Source: Stratiolaelaps scimitus | Lineage: Eukaryota > Arthropoda > Arachnida > Mesostigmata > Laelapidae | NCBI GenBank assembly: GCA_019614645.1 | Contig: JABWDB010000005.1 | Location: 15,737,001-15,801,000, forward strand | Direction of reading: 5' to 3' | DNA length: 64,000 nt | Part shown: positions 60,305-64,000 of the stretch, piece by piece | How the letters are laid out: every line of letters begins with the position of its first letter | Numbering within the stretch: the stretch's first letter is position 1 | Notes under the pieces: generated by a model | Databases searched by the model: none | The model's input: the letters and a program-made list of their open reading frames with translations, nothing else | Told to the model about the DNA's origin: nothing | Program-made: the position numbers and the translations under genes

Positions 60305-61248
60305 GTATATTTCTGTCATATTTCCGCCTAGTTTCCACCTGAAGGAACAGGCAACTAAGTGATCTTATACAAATATTGTCTGATTCCATATCAAAATGAT
60401 AGGCAGTTTGCTCAAACCGGGCCTCCGGATTTATTATTGTTTTGAGATCGTGTTTTATCGGTACAGGGGTAGAAATATTCGTTTATTTCACCATGTCACT
60501 TGGGACATGCCGAGTCGCAGACATCCGCTTTCTCCTGGTGCCACACATTCTATTGAAACGCAGCTCGTTCTTCAACACTAGACAAAGCTAAATAATTAAT
60601 GATTGCTCTGTGACGTCCTTAATTAAAGTACCAATCCAAATAATAGATGAAGCTTTCCAATCATGCGGTATCCTGTTTTCTCGACATATAAGCGCGCACA
60701 CACATAGACATTTGTTTGGACGCTTGTTTAGAGCCCATTTGTGCCTGCACTCAAGCCTCTCCCTTGCGACCTTGATATTGTTGAACATAATCCTCAATGG
60801 GGAGGGGGTCCAGCATATAATCAGTATATTATCGCGTTATTATATCGCGGCGGGTGCATCATCAGATTAGGTCGTGTCAGTCTAAGTTGAGACCCGTCTT
60901 CATTCGGCCCATTGTATAGTCTATGTATGCTTGTCTCCAGGGAAAACGCATCGTAGATTCGTATACGCTGTACCTAGATGCTTAGGTAGTATTTTTTTCA
61001 TAGTTATAGGTGTTTCGTGCGAGCGCGAACATCGTGTGATAGTATATATGCCGCTTCCTAATCTATAGGCGACCTTATCATTTGTATGAACGTCACATTA
61101 AACGCCCGAGGAGCTCGGCTGTGATTATCCTCGTGTAGCGACGCAATTCTATGGCGCAGGAAGATAATTAGCTCACGTTTATATATATATATATATAAAT
61201 ATAGTCTCACATGTGCCTGTATATATATATCCCTTGTATTTAGTTCAG
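60305..61248 (+). other. Polychaetoid intron after SH3
   Basis: Ordinary intron sequence with a short TA run near 61181-61201. No further coding block is visible. Confidence 0.5.
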
Positions 61249-61332
61249 CCTACAAATCGGCGTAAAACACGCCGCTCAGCTTATCCTAAGATCTCATACG
61301 ATGAATTCTTAAGATTCGTCAGCAAGACCGAG
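61249..61332 (+). CDS. pyd: Probable polychaetoid hook exon
   Basis: Exactly 84 bases (28 codons) lie between acceptor cttgtatttagttcag and donor GAG|GTAACC and are open in phase 0, the phase left by the SH3 exon. The peptide PTNRRKTRRSAYPKISYDEF ends LRFVSKTE. Its basic start extends the RRSKS hook region between SH3 and the GUK-like domain, where family members carry a basic, regulatory and often alternatively spliced linker. The symmetrical length fits a cassette exon. I do not see residue-level conservation, so the assignment rests on position, phase and splice borders. Confidence 0.5.
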
Positions 61333-64000
61333 GTAACCTCACACAGTCTCCGCCTCAGCCCACCTCCACCCGTCACCGCTCAAGTGTCATGAAAGAACAG
61401 CTCGTGGTGGCACGGAATCCTTTCAAGTCGGATTTGTGATGATGTCATTATTCACTGAGTGCGACCAAGGACAGGCTTATTAGGTCTCGCTGTTGTTCTG
61501 CTAACTAATTGTCGTCGGCTATGAATGAAATCGCAGGGTTGTGACCTCCGCCTTCGAACTGGGTCAACACACATCGGCAAGTGCTCCTCTTAGCGGCCAC
61601 TTCGAGATTCGTAATCCACCGCCTGTGTTCAATCATTCTCCCGTCACCCTTAACCACCCGGTTACTTGGTCGCATTGTTCATTGCGATGCATTACTCATA
61701 TTCCAACATCGTAGTTCGTGTTGTTTTTTTTTTGTCGTAGCAAATCTTTGCTTTATGAGTTGCTAAAGCTTTGCTGGACAGCACACCCTTTCGTGTGTCT
61801 AAAACAAAGCTGAGGCAATCTCTAATACAGAGATTGTTGACATCGCAATACGTGCGAAGTATGGACGACTCGGTACGATTGTTGGAATGAGATTTCTACC
61901 GATAAATCAATTCACAATACACAATCGAGCAAGCTACGTGGCACACTCGTTATGTGGTAGAGTTCAAAAAGCTCAACGAGAATCAGAGCGCTAGAATTGT
62001 ACGGTAATACGTAAGGAAGGGTGTTTTCATACAGCTTCGTAGAGGGGTCTGTGCGACAGGACGGTCTCCATTTTAGCTTATCGTCCGAATAATTTGCGTT
62101 TGAAGCCTTCGACAATGCGTTGACCACGTATGAGTTAAAGGAGCAGTTCTGGATTAGGCCGAGGCGGTGGATTTATGGTGGATGTGAAATAAAATATTGC
62201 CACTTTTTACTTTTATAAGTAACATCAAAATAGTAAAAACTTTGCACGGATGCATATATATATATACATATATCGAAGTGACAAATACTACGAAAATTGG
62301 CACTATTTGGCACTTTTTATATTTCATCATAGCATAGAATCTGCATAAACCATCGGATTTAGCAGGACAATTGCTTTCATCTTTATAGATGATCCGTGAC
62401 CGAAGCGTCTGTCGAGAGGGATTAGATTACACGGAGTCTTACACACGACTTATTACTACAGGGCAATGAAAACTAGGTAAAGTGGCACTTCGTTCCAAAA
62501 TCAGTAATCCATAGTATCGATTGATCTGTCTATTCTATAGCTGCATAATGGTAGAACTCGATTTATGTTCTTTTGACTATCCACCCGCGCCGTCTATGTA
62601 GAGCGGTGCTTCGATCCGATTTTCGTGTTGGCCGATGAAGTTTCACTCCGAGGTGTGCCTTCACCTGATTTCCCTACGGACAGCTGAGTACTTTTGTGAA
62701 AAATACGTGTTATCCCTGCACATTTTTGTCATCTTGGTCGTTTATTAAGATCAGATGGTCGACTAGACGACCACTGCCTTAATTACTGGGCCTGACCGCA
62801 GACCAAGCGTTTCCTGCACTTGCCTACTACAGAAACGAGTACTGCCGCTTAGCTCAAGACTGCTGGGTTCAAGGGTGCTTTCGCATTTTTGCCATTGAGG
62901 GCAAATTCGGTGTATTTGTGCTGATTGTTGCCGATTGCTATTGACGATGATAATAATAATCACAATAATGTTCTGACGTGGTGGAAGCTGCGTACAGGGT
63001 CACTCTCAACCGGACAACAGAAAAACTACTCAAAGGACATGGGCCTGCTGTCCTTATATATTCGAGTAGAAAAACTTCGTTCGTGCAGCTCAGGAACGCC
63101 GGAATAACTACGAAGCGATAAGTGCAATTGAGCAGCAGACCTAGCATACTTCTGGACTATAGGCTAGATTGAGCGGGGAATCCCAACCGGACATATTCCC
63201 ATCGAGAGAACTTGAGCGTCGTAAAAACTGCAGTTCTATCAATAAACCACCAAAACATTGTATAGTACGATATCAGTAGAATTCATAGAATTATTCGATA
63301 CGTTATAAAAGGACGACACCACACGTGTTCTCTGCGTGCTGGAACATCGACATTGATTAGAAGGAGCATAAAAGAGAGGACTCCATGTTGTTCATCTCAA
63401 AATCTCTCAGCTTTACCATTTGTTGCGAAAATGAAGTCGTCATTGAGGCCGCCGCCTGTCAGCGAGGTAATCGCTTCCAATGACACGATTAGACAGGGAC
63501 GGGTATAGCGTCAACACCGAACGCGAATCAGTCAGTAAGTGAAGAAATCAAGATTAATGAAGTCTTCATCAGGATGGGCCAACGGAGCTGTGGTCGCTAC
63601 TAATCGCGTTTATCGGGACTCCGCAGCATGTGTACATACAGACTTCGTGTTCCAATACACGCACATATGTCAGCATATCTGAATTGGCTAATCTGCCGTA
63701 CATCGAATAGCTAGGTACAAATAATCCGTTCATTGCTGTTCGTATGTGTCACGATCTTCTGAGATTCGTCTATGCTTAATACGCTTGAGTAGCGTGCATC
63801 GAGTTACGCCGATGCGGGCTTTGCCGCGTTACCGCAAATCATCTGTTCTCGGACTTTGCGTGTCGCCGAAATATTATACTACGATAGATAGACAAAAATC
63901 ATCGGAAATAATAAGTCTTGAGGCAAATGACTGCGCTAGAATGTACCGCAGATACTAGCTAGAATACGTGTGAGGGTGCCTGTGTGATTCACAAGAGAAC
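61333..64000 (+). other. Polychaetoid intron or 3' genic region
   Basis: I searched the plus strand for the guanylate-kinase-like domain (for example a block like FPAYERV) and did not find it, so that part of the gene must lie beyond the window. The stretch contains a short hairpin at 61816-61836 (CAATCTCT/AGAGATTG), a small TA run near 62255-62273 and one low-confidence exon at 63411-63466. Confidence 0.5.
63411..63466 (+). CDS. Possible alternative first exon in intron
   Basis: A 56-bp stretch lies between acceptor atctcaaaatctctcag and donor GAG|GTAATC. It includes ATG at 63431 and codons for MKSSLRPPPVSE ending in phase 0. It could start a shorter isoform lacking the PDZ region, or be chance. 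No promoter element is evident. Confidence 0.18.

Noticed and set aside
1..64000. CRISPR arrays, rRNA genes, functional tRNA genes, phage or bacterial operons.
   Set aside because: No regularly spaced repeats, no rRNA signatures and no complete cloverleaf were seen. The gene structure is eukaryotic.

Overview
This is a nuclear genome segment from an animal, almost certainly an arthropod. The basis is intron-split genes with GT-AG borders, many (TA)n, (GA)n and triplet microsatellites, no bacterial-style operons, a gene for the junction scaffold ZO-1/polychaetoid, and an amidated neuropeptide precursor whose first peptide resembles arthropod RYamides. A chelicerate such as a mite or tick is possible, but that is inference only. 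Coding density is very low: two genes are supported and the rest is intron, intergenic DNA, simple repeats and decayed repeats.

Layout. About 1-6.4 kb has no supportable gene, only a repeat copy and a possible terminal-inverted-repeat relic. About 6.46-7.2 kb on the minus strand holds a compact secreted neuropeptide precursor: signal peptide, then peptides ending RY-amide, PYY-amide and PKL-amide, each followed by GKR. About 7.2-30 kb is intergenic, with a tRNA-derived SINE near 11.35 kb, a long perfect hairpin near 18.45 kb and an inverted-repeat cluster near 23.95 kb. About 30-47 kb is rich in CAG/CTG, GTT/AAC, GGC and GA tracts. It resembles promoter or 5' UTR sequence of a large gene and holds several low-confidence exon candidates on both strands.

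From 50.6 to at least 61.3 kb the plus strand carries the polychaetoid (ZO-1/tamou) gene. Its exons join in a consistent reading frame to encode PDZ1, a proline/asparagine linker, PDZ2, an Asn-rich linker, PDZ3, the SH3 domain and a basic hook. The start codon exon lies upstream and is unresolved. The guanylate-kinase-like domain and C-terminus lie beyond the right edge. ZO-1 family proteins anchor junction membrane proteins to actin through these modules. The two genes show no functional relationship and no shared regulation in this sequence.
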